Shown here: in pieces, positions 53,561 through 63,935 of the stretch
How the letters are laid out: every line of letters begins with the position of its first letter
Numbering within the stretch: the first letter of the stretch is position 1
DNA from: Rhyacophila brunnea
Lineage: Eukaryota > Arthropoda > Insecta > Trichoptera > Rhyacophilidae
NCBI GenBank assembly: GCA_022495005.1
Contig: JAGYXB010001962.1
Coordinates: 682,001-746,000, forward strand
Length of the DNA: 64,000 bases
Reading direction: 5' to 3'
Notes under the pieces: generated by a model
Seen by the model: the letters and a program-made list of their open reading frames with translations, nothing else
Database searches by the model: none
What the model was told of the DNA's origin: nothing
Position numbers and translations under genes: made by a program

Positions 53561-53807
53561 TTTTTTTTTTCTTTCGACCATGTCCGATCCTAATAGGATC
53601 ATATGGGCCTCCACAGAGTGGAGGTTTGTATTAACAGATTTTGTTTTTACAAGAAATGGATCTCAGCCACTTGCTCAACCTATTGGGTCCATACTCTGAC
53701 TCATACACAAATCGAAAAACAATATGTGTACTTGCCAGACCCAGGATTCAAAACTGGGACCCACGATTCTATAGGCCGACGCTTAAGCCACGCGGCTATC
53801 GTGGGAG
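53561..53807 (-). repeat. tRNA-derived SINE, full-length copy
   Basis: Minus strand: the head has an A-box-like TAGCCGCGTGGCTTAAGCG and a B box GTTTTGAATCC within a foldable tRNA-like arm (TCGTGGGTCCCAG...CTGGG). The body carries GGACCCAATAGGTTGAGCAA and GTGGAGGCCCATATG, and an A-rich tail corresponds to the T run 53561-53570. Fragments recur at 8697-8762 and 11736-11784. Confidence 0.7.
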
Positions 53808-54409
53808 TTAATAGTCTCGTCCATCTATAAAATATCTAATACATAATTTCGGATATTTTATAAATAGAAGAATATTTATTTTCTATTGTGGTTTGATCTT
53901 AATGAATTTTAAACATCTATCTAACGCCATCTCTAATATGTATTCTTAATTCAACGAAAACAAAAAAGTATGACTGAAAAAGTGTGCACTATTTTATTGA
54001 ATCGCCCATAGTTTAGCTATAACTATTAATTTTTTGTTTAGGAAGTGTTTAATTGATTTTAAAAAACTAACCAACACTATCTGCAATTTATAGTCTTAGT
54101 TGACTGACATATTTGACTGACAAAGTTTAGTGTGCGCTATTTATGTTGGACCTTAACAGCTTACCTCGATCTTTCATCACTCATGTACAGTGATGCCTAG
54201 AGGCAGCCGTGTGGTTACCATATGCTCCGACTAAGGAACGGACATAAACTGAGAAGATGGCAAGTAGTTATATCTGTGCCAGGCTCTAACAGCATGGCGT
54301 GATGTAAGTTCTCTTCTAATCGAATAATTTATTTTAACTGAAATGAATTAGCTTTCGATCAGTTTTCTATTGAATATAATAATTTAGAATTTTTGAAGCA
54401 CAGTCATAA

Positions 54410-54663
54410 TCAGGCTTTATAAAAGCATTGAAGGCATTTTTTGGCACTCGAATGGAGGCTCTTGAGAGTCACTGCCGGCCTGAGATCGCAGATTTGGCAG
54501 AGGGGTGCCGAGAACCCCGCGGTCAGGTCATTAAATTGGACTGCGGTGGGTGATTGAACATTGCTGCTGTTGCCATTGGTCTTTTGGGATGATTTTGGCC
54601 ATTCTTCTTCACTGTCATCGTCGTCTTCATTGCTTAAGTCTGCGTACACAAGACTGCTTTCGT
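54410..54663 (-). CDS. Unidentified gene, last exon
   Basis: Acceptor ATTTAG, phase 1 in; joins exon 57817-57640 as TSE/DESSLVYADLS. It encodes an acidic stretch (NEDDDDSEEEWPKSS), a Ser/Asn-rich linker, then a C-terminal Cys-pair motif: CQICDLRPAVTLKSLH and KKCLQCFYKA, i.e. C-x2-C-(20)-C-x2-C, which could bind one zinc ion. I do not recognise the protein. The reading frame is supported by length, phase and composition. Confidence 0.6.
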
Positions 54664-55353
54664 CTAAATGACAAAAAATACACACTTAGTGGAATCTCCA
54701 ATGCCTACATCAAGTACAATAAAAGCCCATTAATAAATTTGCTGTAAATCGAAATATTTGCTAAAATTCATAAAATTTATTTATACCGATTTCCACTAAT
54801 TTCGATGAATGAACTATAATGGTCACCGTTGTATTGTATTAATCTGGAAGAAATTGTATCAGAAATGGAAACAATGTTAAAAAACTGCAATTTTTACAAC
54901 AAAGTTTTACTGTTTTTTTTGCTATACATTGTATTTTGAAATTCGATTTTGATTTTCAATTTTCGATCCTGTCGATTTCGAATTAACGGGATTTTTTTCA
55001 CTGTACCCAAGTTTCACTTCTACCGCGAGTGTTCAACTGTTGTTTTTGTGATTGTTCATTGAAAGCAGTGTTTTTTAGCCTATAGCCTGCTTGGCATATC
55101 GATTGATGGACATACAAAATAACAAATTTTTGAGATAATACATGGGATAAAATACATGACAGCCACCCCTCGACTTTCGCATGTAATTGGTTTCTGAAAA
55201 TATGTATGAAAGTAGAGCAATGTGAAAAAGCATCAAAAATTGTACGTACTATAAAATATTTATTTATCAATGGGTATAATAAAGTTAACGAGACGTATTA
55301 GCAATCTTTATAAACCTTTCAAAGAATAGTTGAACACCACCCTTATTCCTTAA
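54664..55353. other. Intron of the unidentified gene
   Basis: Contains a decayed Tigger-like right end near 54940-55010. No exon recognised. Confidence 0.4.
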
Positions 55354-55470
55354 CTCATTCGCTGCTGAGTCGATAATGATTTTTTAATTGCCCCCTTTAA
55401 AATGCACGTTAATTACATCGATCGGCCGCCTGGTCATTACGCGCCGGGTGCGTCTTCCGCGTCCAAAGTA
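55354..55470. repeat. Short TTAA-bounded element (117 bp)
   Basis: TTAA at 55350-55353 and 55471-55474. Left CTCATTCGCTGCTGAG, right GACGCGGAAG inverse. The same sequence reversed is at 28729-28845, and a size-matched relative at 41742-41859. A further half-like unit (CACATTTACTGCTGACC) begins directly after it. Confidence 0.55.
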
Positions 55471-55658
55471 TTAACACATTTACTGCTGACCAGATAATTA
55501 CTAATTAACTACCACATTTAAATATCATGTGAACTCATTTAGTGCTGACACCGCGACTGGCGAGTTTGGAGTACTTGGCTATTGAGAAAGTGAAGGGGAG
55601 TGGAGGAGAGAGGAACGACTGCGTGGAGTTATTGCTCTATAATATTTCATACTACGTC

Positions 55659-55702
55659 AGGGGCATTAAACAAATATTTTAAATAATTTGTTTAATGCCC
55701 CT
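55659..55702. repeat. Near-perfect palindrome
   Basis: AGGGGCATTAAACAAAT and ATTTGTTTAATGCCCCT are exact inverses around a 10-bp AT loop. Confidence 0.7.
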
Positions 55703-55765
55703 CCAGATGCCTCATGCCAGATCTAGCATTTTTAATAGGCGTTCTAGCTTGCAAAAAACACATGT

Positions 55766-56191
55766 CATCGCTAATTTTCTACAAACACGTATCTCAATTT
55801 TTGTCAGTTTTGTGTTATTTGATGTAATGAATTCAGAATTTGAATACGCACATATTCCACTAACACGTATCTCAAAACATACTTTATAACATAATAGATT
55901 TAAGCGATGACAAAAAACTCATATCATTATTTATAAATATTATAAACTCGTATTTTGAGTTATGTGTTTGTAAGTATACAGAATACTGAACTCTGACAGA
56001 TGATTATACTGAAGTTCTTTCTCGTAAGTCAAGATTAGGTTAGTTAGTTAATATTCACAGTAAAGTTGCAACGCATTCTCGTATTTTCCACAATATAACT
56101 GATCGGTCGAAAGTATAGTGCAATAGATTGAAGAAACTCCTGAAAAGTTGTGTTTTTTGAGATACGTGTTTGTAGAAAATTAGCGACGATG
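55766..56191. mobile_element. CATCGCTAATTTTC-family TIR element, copy 2 (complete)
   Basis: Ends CATCGCTAATTTTCTACAAA and its inverse TTTGTAGAAAATTAGCGACGATG, continuing through CACGTATCTCAA. Body shared with 10960-11390. Confidence 0.7.
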
Positions 56192-56252
56192 TGGCGTTTT
56201 TACTAGCATTTTTTGATGCCTCCAACAGCTTTAAGTGTGCTGAAAATACGCT

Positions 56253-56642
56253 ATATCGTTGGTGTTTTGTAAAAAGGGCGAATTAACCAAAATGCTACTT
56301 TACAGGAGGAGGGTTTTTAACTTTTGACATTTATTTGTTTTTTACCTGTAGATGATAATAAATATCTAACAAGTTTATAATAAAGCTTAGAAAGAATACT
56401 GTCATTATAATAGGTATTATTATATAATATTTTAAAAGGCCTAATATGTCACATTTGCTTTTTATTTCGTAATTTTAATTAATTTAATTTTAGTCGATTA
56501 TCGTTTTTAAGTACTTTCCTGTGGAGATAAAAATTTGCCGTTTTTACACAACAAAGCTAATGGGGTACATATTGTATTTTCATTAAAATCTCGATTTCGC
56601 CAAAATGGTTGATTCGCCCTTTTTACAAAACACCGACGATAT
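56253..56642. mobile_element. ATCGTCGG-family MITE, copy (390 bp)
   Basis: Same ends and near-identical interior as 17096-17484. Lies in the intron of the unidentified gene. Confidence 0.75.
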
Positions 56643-57639
56643 ATCTAGTTTATTTATTTTCATGCGCATCAAATTTCTGACTATCAGATTCCTATTTAAT
56701 GCAGGTAGGTCGGTACCTATTTTAGTAGAGAGAGAAATAAAACAACATAATTTAACACTTGAAACAATAGGAGCATTAACTAATTCAAGACCTTATTGTG
56801 AAATGGTATCATATAATTTAATGTGACATCACTTTGACGTTTAACGGAATGAACGTCATTGACACAATTTGTTGTCAATTTTGAAATATAATGTTAAAAT
56901 CTGTGCTTTTTACATGTGTAGACGCTGCTCCGATTTTTGCACTTTTTTCAATATACGAAAGGAAAGGCATTTACTTGCAATTATATTTTCACAAAATCTA
57001 GCGTTTTTTCCTGCCGAATAGCTTGTTTTCGTACCCAACACTGTTCGTTTTCAGCTTCACTCTCCATTTATAGAGAAGGTTTTCTTCATTGTTTTCGAAT
57101 CATCTGTTAAATCCTAATTCAAAAGAAAGGAAAAAATTCGTAAACATTGATGCTCCGGATATAAATAAATATACATGTGGATTGAAAAACATATTGTGTA
57201 ATTTTTAATCAAACCAATTTGTAGATGTATATGATAATTCGGTAACCGGACAAAACAAAACAGAACAGCCAGGGGAAAAATGAAACATTAATTTTTGTGG
57301 AACCTATTTAGGTTAGGTTAGGTCATTATTTCGTTGTACCTAGTCACCCAATAATTTTGAACATATTGTATTGATTAAGATGAGATATCCTAAGCTTGCC
57401 GGCAACACCGAGTTAAGTCCTGTTTATTTGAGGCTTTCTAGCGATTAGGAATGCAGAAATATGACAATTTCTATATTAAATTTATATTTTTCCTGAAAGG
57501 TCATAGTTATATTTATCGTTGTTCTGTTTTGTCATGGAACCGATAATTCTGCCTTGCACATTCTGAAACGATTGCAATATACAGCATTCATCCGGATAGT
57601 ATTCGTATGATACCAAAATAAATAATTGTAATGCCATAC
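56643..57639. other. Intron of the unidentified gene, right part
   Basis: About 1 kb, no element ends or exon recognised; a short TTAGGTTAGGT run lies near 57310. Confidence 0.4.
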
Positions 57640-57817
57640 CTTCAGATGTTTTTACTATAGACGTTGTGTAATTGTCTTCAGGAAATTCCCCCCAAGCCAT
57701 TGCCCGGTGGACGGCAACCTCCATGGGCTCTCCAAGCCTGACGCTCGAATCAGAGCCGTCTGCAATTTTACTATTGGTTCCCCCATCGTATACGTGCTGA
57801 GAAGAATTTCTATTTGG
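57640..57817 (-). CDS. Unidentified gene, penultimate exon
   Basis: Acceptor with a long T run then CAATAG, donor GTATGG in phase 1. Codes PNRNSSQHVYDGGTNSK, RLGEPMEVAVHRAMAW and GEFPEDNYTTSIVKTSE. Another frame is also open for most of its length, but only this one connects in phase to the acidic last exon. A possible 5' end is near 58600-58690. Confidence 0.52.
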
Positions 57818-57857
57818 CTATTGAAAAAAAAAAAATAATGTTTTCATAATATATAAG

Positions 57858-58408
57858 CAGTGGCGGCTCGTGGATATTATATCTGGGGGTGCTGCGGTTG
57901 ATTAACAATAAAAAAAATGTTTATTTGGATTATATTTTACTATTAACATCAAAATTATTAAAATTAAACATTATATGTATTTTTATTTCATTATAAAATT
58001 GATTCTTCTGTCTTTTTTCCTTGAAAAAAGGTCTATCACCTTTTCGTTACTCTCGACACCTGTCGCGCGCGTGCTCAGAGTCGCTGCATCTACACACACG
58101 CAACACGAAATACTGCTGCAGTGGCAGGAGCAGACCAAGCTTCTAGCTGCGAGCCCCGCTCCCCACGCCCCTCCTTCGCCCACTCGAGCATATTCCATCG
58201 AAAACGGTACTGCATTACTTTCTGATATTAGTACCGCGGTGTATGACAATTATTGGATGTATCGGTGCGCGGGCGAGCTTAATACACGCTTAAATAATAT
58301 TGATATTGTCATATAAATTTATGTATAATTATTATTATAATATTACATTTTTCTCAATTTGCTTGGGGGTGCTGCAGTTCCGCAGTGCATATGGACGAGC
58401 CGCCACTG
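57858..58408. mobile_element. hAT MITE (551 bp) with 8-bp duplication
   Basis: TIRs CAGTGGCGGCTCGT / ACGAGCCGCCACTG, then GGGGGTGCTGC on both sides. The target TATATAAG is duplicated (57850-57857, 58409-58416). The 113-codon frame inside (57975-58316) has a hydrophobic start and a Pro/Ala-rich middle but no recognised domain. Confidence 0.85.
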
Positions 58409-58559
58409 TATATAAGTTTGCGATTACAATGGTTGAATAGTGTGGCCCAGGATAATTGCATTAATATTGGCAAGGTATTGTAACGTTATTTGCACCATCA
58501 AGGATACCTGACGTTCTAAGCACTGGCAACACCATCAGCGCTACGCGCGGCGAAATTGG

Positions 58560-58760
58560 GCACTAATAAGAAACTTGGCTTTGACGTTACGTTCGCGACC
58601 GAAGTCGATAAATAAGCCAGCCGCCATCTTATCTTTCTCTTTCTCCTCCATTTTTTGGTGCAGTAACAGTGAATAGACTTTGAGACGCCCAACGCGGACG
58701 GACGGGCAAAGAAGACAACAATGGCGTTACTGATAAGATTATATCACCACTTGTAGAAGT
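58560..58760 (-). promoter_or_regulatory. CpG-rich segment, possible start of the unidentified gene
   Basis: Unlike its surroundings this stretch is GC- and CpG-rich. On the minus strand it carries AAGATGGCGGC, a YY1-type start-site motif, and an ATG opening MEEKEKDKMAAGLFIDFG. I could not connect it in phase to 57817, so an exon in between may be missing. Confidence 0.35.
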
Positions 58761-58928
58761 ATATTTAATTTCTTTTCCATTTGTCCACATGTATTTGCAA
58801 AAATTCTATCAGTTGTTTTCGTTCCGAACGTAGCATCATTTTACTTGTCTTTTCTGTCGTTTCACATTGTACTCAAAATTATATAACCAAATGTGGGAAT
58901 ATAATTTCTCTTGTAAATACCTTAAAGT

Positions 58929-59296
58929 GTCGATGACATTGAGCTACTTTACAAGCTGCTTGTCGGCGAGTTTAAAAGCGGGCGTGTCAGCTAGTGCGAT
59001 TGTGATGATGACACACAAAACTTTCCACTCGCTCAGAAGCCAACAAGCTAGCGAGTTGAAACTGTCATTTTTGGTACTATTTCGACAGGACGTATTGAGT
59101 AGTTTGTTTTTTTGCGCAGACGCAGATCGGCCCACACGCCAGCGTGTAGCGTGTAAAGTAGCCCGTCTTTCAACTTTTCTCGGTAAATTGTTTACAATCT
59201 GCTTGTTAGCTAGTTCGATGATGACACTGGGCGAGTTTACAAGCAGATTGTAAATTCGCTGGCTTGTAGCTTGTAAAGTAGCTCAATGTCATCGAC
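58929..59296. mobile_element. TIR element (368 bp) with inner palindrome
   Basis: Ends GTCGATGACATTGAGCTACT and the exact inverse, continuing through TTACAAGCT (29 bp). Inside, TTTACAATCTGCTTGT and ACAAGCAGATTGTAAA form a second inverted pair (about 59197-59253). GC-richer than the neighbourhood. The 128-codon frame 58867-59253 is not gene-like. Confidence 0.65.
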
Positions 59297-60091
59297 GCAT
59301 AAGCGACTCTTTTATTCAAATCTAAACTGCTTTAAGGGCCCTCTTCAGACACTATTTTATGTTTTTCTTTCACACACTTTAGCATCCTTGTTGCCACGCC
59401 GGTTCGAGTGAGAAATTGTATGGTAAGTTTTATTTAGGTATCTACGCCCAATCACGCATCCCTCACCTGCCTTATTCCTTTATGAGTCGCATGTTCAATT
59501 AATTAGTTATTTCTAAACCCTTCCCGAGCCCACTAACATTTTGGTGAGAATTCATGTCACAGTATCAATAAACGTCACTTAATTTTATTACTAGGCAGTA
59601 TCTTAACGTACTTGCGCTTGCTAATAATTTCAATGAATTCGATGAATTGAGCCCATATACGGAAAACGAGCATTATCGTGATAACGCTGTTTTTCACTAA
59701 GTCAGTTTTAATTACGCGGCATACATATATGCATGCTATGCATGCACCCACCAAATATTACTTTGATATTATACCAACAGATACCAGTAGACAGTCCAAA
59801 CTATAGATAACAGACGTATATATCTGTACCTCTGAGGTAAACTACACTATGTTAAAAATTGCACTTTTTCACAATGGCTGTTCAAAGTTTTTTCATGAAG
59901 TTTTTGTTAGAATACCACTAGTTCTCTTATCCTACTTGCTATACTTGATTTAATCATACTTGAGGTGTTTTTACACAATATCCAAGGAAGATTAAAAAGA
60001 AAATGCACTCGTTTCTAAAAATAAATGATGTTTAATGTACATAGTACTGTTTACCTCTAAAAAGTTTTACACATTGAAATGACATGGTGTA
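59297..60091. other. Gene-free stretch
   Basis: AT-rich intergenic sequence, nothing recognised. Confidence 0.35.
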
Positions 60092-61833
60092 CGAGGGAGT
60101 TCCATAAGTTCGCGGAATGGTGATGAAAGTAGCAAGTATCGGGGTTAAAATAATTTTTTTATTGTTAGGTAATCTTTTTTAGGTATACTTGTGCAATTTC
60201 AAGTTGATTGTCCATTAAATAGCTTCCAATATTCAAAATAACAAATGCAAGTCTGTGATAATTTAAAAAATGTCAACTATTGAGTTAAATTCCCCGCAAA
60301 ACAGGGAAAAAGTGTGAAAACACCGCCATCTTTAGATTAATAAAGCCTGCGCATAACTTTTTGCACAAGCAACGAGTGGTTCACTTTTCAGCTGTCAAAA
60401 TCAGATCCCAGATTGCTTGACATATTGATTAGCCCTTTCTCGTTTCAAATTGAATTATAAAAAATTCTCAAATCAAATATATAATAAACTATCAGTGTTA
60501 TTATTTATAAATAATATGCATTCCTGTTATTCATCAGCTGTCAAAGTCAGACTAGTCCTTCACACAAAAACTGGTGGCAATATCGATTTCCAAAAAATAT
60601 GTAGCATTGATCTATGCATTACATTTGTAGAAGGTGTATTAATGCTAGTGTATTATTTATCATTTAACTCATCTATAATATAAGTGAACACGAGAGACGT
60701 GTCAGTATGAGCACTCTATAGACAACAACATGCAATGACAGGTCATCCATAGACAACGGAAGGGGCGGAGAGGTAGGACCAGTCGTGAATGTATCGGTTT
60801 TCTCTTCAGTCGGCAATGGTGGAAACCATCCAAAATGAAATGAAATTGGTTTATGGCACTCTTTGTTGTGGAAAAACCATGATTTACAAATGGTCACGTT
60901 TATTTAAACAAGGTAGAGTCATTCGAAGATGATGACCGTTGTGAAAGGCCAAGTCAAGTGACGTCACTACACGTGAAATGGTATTAAAAATCGCAGATAC
61001 CCTTATGGAAAATGGTCAGCTAAAACTAATCGAAATCGCAGAAAGGTTCAATCTATCCAAAACAATAATTTCCAGAATTATAGACGAAAATCTTGGGATG
61101 TCAAAGGTAAGCGCAAGATGGGTACCACGAATGCTTATGCCATATCAAAAAAGTTACCGTGTGGAATGTTCTAAGCAGTTTTTAAAGCTGTCTGGCGTCA
61201 ATCAAGAAGAATTTATCAACAAAATTGTTACGGGAGATGAAACGTGGGTTCATCATTATGACCCTGAGTTAAAACAGGAGTCCATGCAGTGGCATAAAAA
61301 GGATGGTTCAGCCCCCAAGAAATTTAAGGTCGTACCATCGGCTGGGAAGGTGATGGCAACAGTGTTTTGGGATTCAAAAGGAATCCTAATAATAGATTAT
61401 AAACAAAAAGGCACCAGCATCGCGGTACAGCACTACGTTATTATTCTAAGTCGCTTAAAAGAATATATTAAAGTAAAAAGGAGGGGTAAAAAAACAAAAG
61501 GTATGTCCTTACTTCATGACAACGCACCTCTTCACAAGTCTCAAATTGCAATGGCTGCTATGAAAAAATGCGGCTTCAGGATTTGCCTCATCCACCTTAC
61601 AGTCCTGATCTGGCACCTAGTGATTATTACCTGTTTCGAAATTTGAAGAAAGAATTACGTGGAAAACCTTTTTGATGATGATGAGTCCTTACAAGTAGCC
61701 GTAAACGGGCATTTTGAAGATATATCTAAGAAGTGCATTCATGTCCAAGATTATATTGAAAAATAAAAATATAAAACATAAATATATTCTTTTCTTTCTA
61801 TCCCGTTCCGCCGAACATATGGAACTCCCCTCG
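60092..61833 (+). mobile_element. mariner transposon, second family (1742 bp)
   Basis: TA on both sides; imperfect inverted ends CGAGGGAGTTCCATAAGTTC / CGAGGGGAGTTCCATATGTTC. About 450 bp longer than a usual mariner; the surplus lies between the left end and the transposase start (roughly 60240-60700) and may be another insertion. Confidence 0.8.
60815..61766 (+). pseudogene. mariner transposase, decayed
   Basis: The N-terminal part is broken by frameshifts (YKWSRLFKQGR, then DDDRCERPSQ). The longest frame, 60978-61646, has NLSKTIISRIIDENLGMSK, ARWVPRML, VTGDETWVHHYDPE, PSAGKVMATVFWDSKGIL and LLHDNAPLHKSQIA. After a frame change near 61580 follow HPPYSPDLAPSDYYLFRNLK and finally ISKKCIHVQDYIEK. 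The D,D34D triad can be traced across the breaks, with stops in a TGATGATGA run near 61673. Confidence 0.8.
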
Positions 61834-62117
61834 TAGTATTCCTTCAAAAACTTTTACTGCAACCAAATATTGCAGTCAAAATAGATTAGCAAAATACTCT
61901 ACTATTTAACCTCACTCCTCTGGCTTCTTACCCATCCCATGGGTAGGAATATTGCATTTTACTCGTATTATTGTATCCATTATGTTTCCCATGGGACTTG
62001 AGATTAGCTTTTTGCATCAATTTACTACATATTCACTACCCATAATCATTATGAATAATTCAACATTATCTGGAGTGACACACCCAGATAACATAACTTA
62101 CTACTCATTCATGCTAG

Positions 62118-62852
62118 TCCAGCGGTTCTCAAACTTTTTAAAATTTCCTGCGTGGCGGTCCCTTTAAAAATTGTTCGATGGCTCACGGACCCCTTTAATA
62201 CTTTAATAAAAAAAAAATCTATATTATTTTAAAGAAATTAGGGGCGTAAAATATTTTGCGCAAGCGTGACAAATACCTACGGCTCGGCACTGCTTACAGG
62301 CTATTGTGAATAAAACCTATTCAGAAAATATTACATGTTATGTAGTCATTAAATTTAAATAACAATTTTAATGGGATGGATGCATCTGCTTTGCCTGAAC
62401 CAGTTCTATGTTTGGCTTTGTTTTGGCCAGTGCAACTCTCATGTCATTCGTCGCGTATAATCTATTTCGAGATTTTGTCTCGATAGTAAGTGGTGTAGAA
62501 AAAGCTGTCTCACACTCATAGGTGGTGGCGAATGGAAACAGCACTCTTAGAGCCATCTTTGCAACATCAGGATAGGACTGTGCCATTTCAATCCAAAAAT
62601 CACTACAAGTTTCACGGAAAACCATGTTTTGCACCCTCATCATTTATCTAATCAATAAACAGATAAACCTCCGAAGGCAGATCATTAATGTAGAGTACAA
62701 ATGGGTTATTGATAAGATTTTCCGACTTTCCCTACCTGGGATAAATCCAAATCCAAAACCCAAGAAATGCTATAATTATAAAAATATAAATAGTATAAAT
62801 ATACATTGGTTTTTCTTGGTCCTACCGAAACCGCTTCGCGGTCCCCTAGGCC
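62118..62852 (-). mobile_element. hAT remnant 1
   Basis: The terminal repeat CAGCGGTTCTCAAACTTTTT (62118) is a common hAT end. The minus-strand transposase C-terminus lies next to it. The other end is not present; the element stops where the next hAT begins. Confidence 0.65.
62368..62643 (-). pseudogene. hAT transposase C-terminal fragment (SCAND3/FAM200-like)
   Basis: FWIEMAQSYPDVAKMALRVL, FPFATTYECETAFSTPLTIE, KSRNRLYATNDMRVALAKTK and PNIELVQAKQMHPSH match the hAT dimerisation region (LPF.TTYLCE..FS.L..IK.K.RNRL....DLRVAL....P.I). The BED and catalytic parts are missing. Confidence 0.75.
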
Positions 62853-63019
62853 AGTGCTCCGCAACCGGTGTGCCGTGAGACGATGCTAGGTGTGCCGTGG
62901 TACATTGCTCCCAAAATAAAACACAAATAATTTTAAGACAAAGATCTCTACAAATCTACCAAAGGACCTACATTGAAAACAAACAATTAATTTTAGATCC
63001 GTTTCAAAAACATTTAACT

Positions 63020-63417
63020 TTGCTGTAAAAGAAATTTCATCATTTCTTTCATACAATCAATACGACTGGATTCGAAACCCTTTTGCAAATAATCCCGAAA
63101 ATTCTGTAGAAGCGCTTTCCCTATAAATTCGAGAGGAATTGGTTGAATTGAGAAACGACGGGACGCTAAAACTGAACTTCGCCGATGTTCCATTGGCTAT
63201 TTTCAGGATTTCGGTTAATAAAGAACATCCTCGGATTTCCGACAAGGCTATCGCAGTTCAGCTCCCATTTTATACGACATATCTAGGTGAGCAAAGTTTT
63301 TCAACTCAAGTTATAATTAAAAATAATAAGCAGTCTTGCTTGAAGGGTCTTGACCGACGGCTTCGGGTTATTCTTTCAAATATCAAGTCAAAATATATAA
63401 AACTTTTACGTTCATAG
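63020..63417 (+). pseudogene. hAT transposase C-terminal fragment (ZBED5-like)
   Basis: Reads FLSYNQYDWIRNPFANNPEN, a stop, then ELVELRNDGTLKLNFADVPL, LPFYTTYLGEQSFSTQVIIK and LKGLDRRLRVILSNIKSKYI. This is the end of the hAT catalytic fold with the dimerisation segment. The N-terminal half is missing. Confidence 0.72.
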
Positions 63418-63544
63418 AAGTTATTGGTAATACAAATACATGGCAATCTGTACATTTAGTTCTTCGTCGTGTGTTATGTTGTTTGTATATTTAATTATCT
63501 ATCAAATAAAAAAAACATAAACTAATGTAATTATATTATTGTTA

Positions 63545-63935
63545 TGGTTATGGCGTCTAGAAGAGGAAGCTGACAGGGCTCTCAGGGAAGCCGGCGTGGC
63601 AGGTCAACCAGATAAGTGAGATAAACACAAATTACAATTTTGCTCCAAAATTTAAAAAAAGTCGCCTGCGGTGCTATTTTACTACGCTGGTATTAATATT
63701 TTAAAACATGCGATTGTAAGATACAATTTATTATTATGTCAATACTCGACAATAATTCAAGTGAATGTATTAATAAATACAAAAAATCGCTAAACATACA
63801 ATCAATACCAATATTTTTCCTCAAACACCATTTGAAAAACGCTATTTTAGAGTATCACACTGTCTTTAACCTTAGCGATAGGTAGGGGACCCGCCAAAGA
63901 TCCTGGCCTGGGGTCCCTCTTCAGGATGTGGGGTC
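63545..63935. repeat. Block shared with the 12711 hAT element
   Basis: CCAGATAAGTGAGATAAACAC, AGTCGCCTGCGGTGCTATT, CACACTGTCTTTAACCTTAGC and GGATGTGGGG.CCATG match 13000-14190 outside the nested hAT. Neither CAGTGGCGCACCC end is present here. Confidence 0.6.

Noticed and set aside
57975..58316. 113-codon frame as a host gene
   Set aside because: It lies wholly inside a hAT MITE with target duplication and has no recognised domain.
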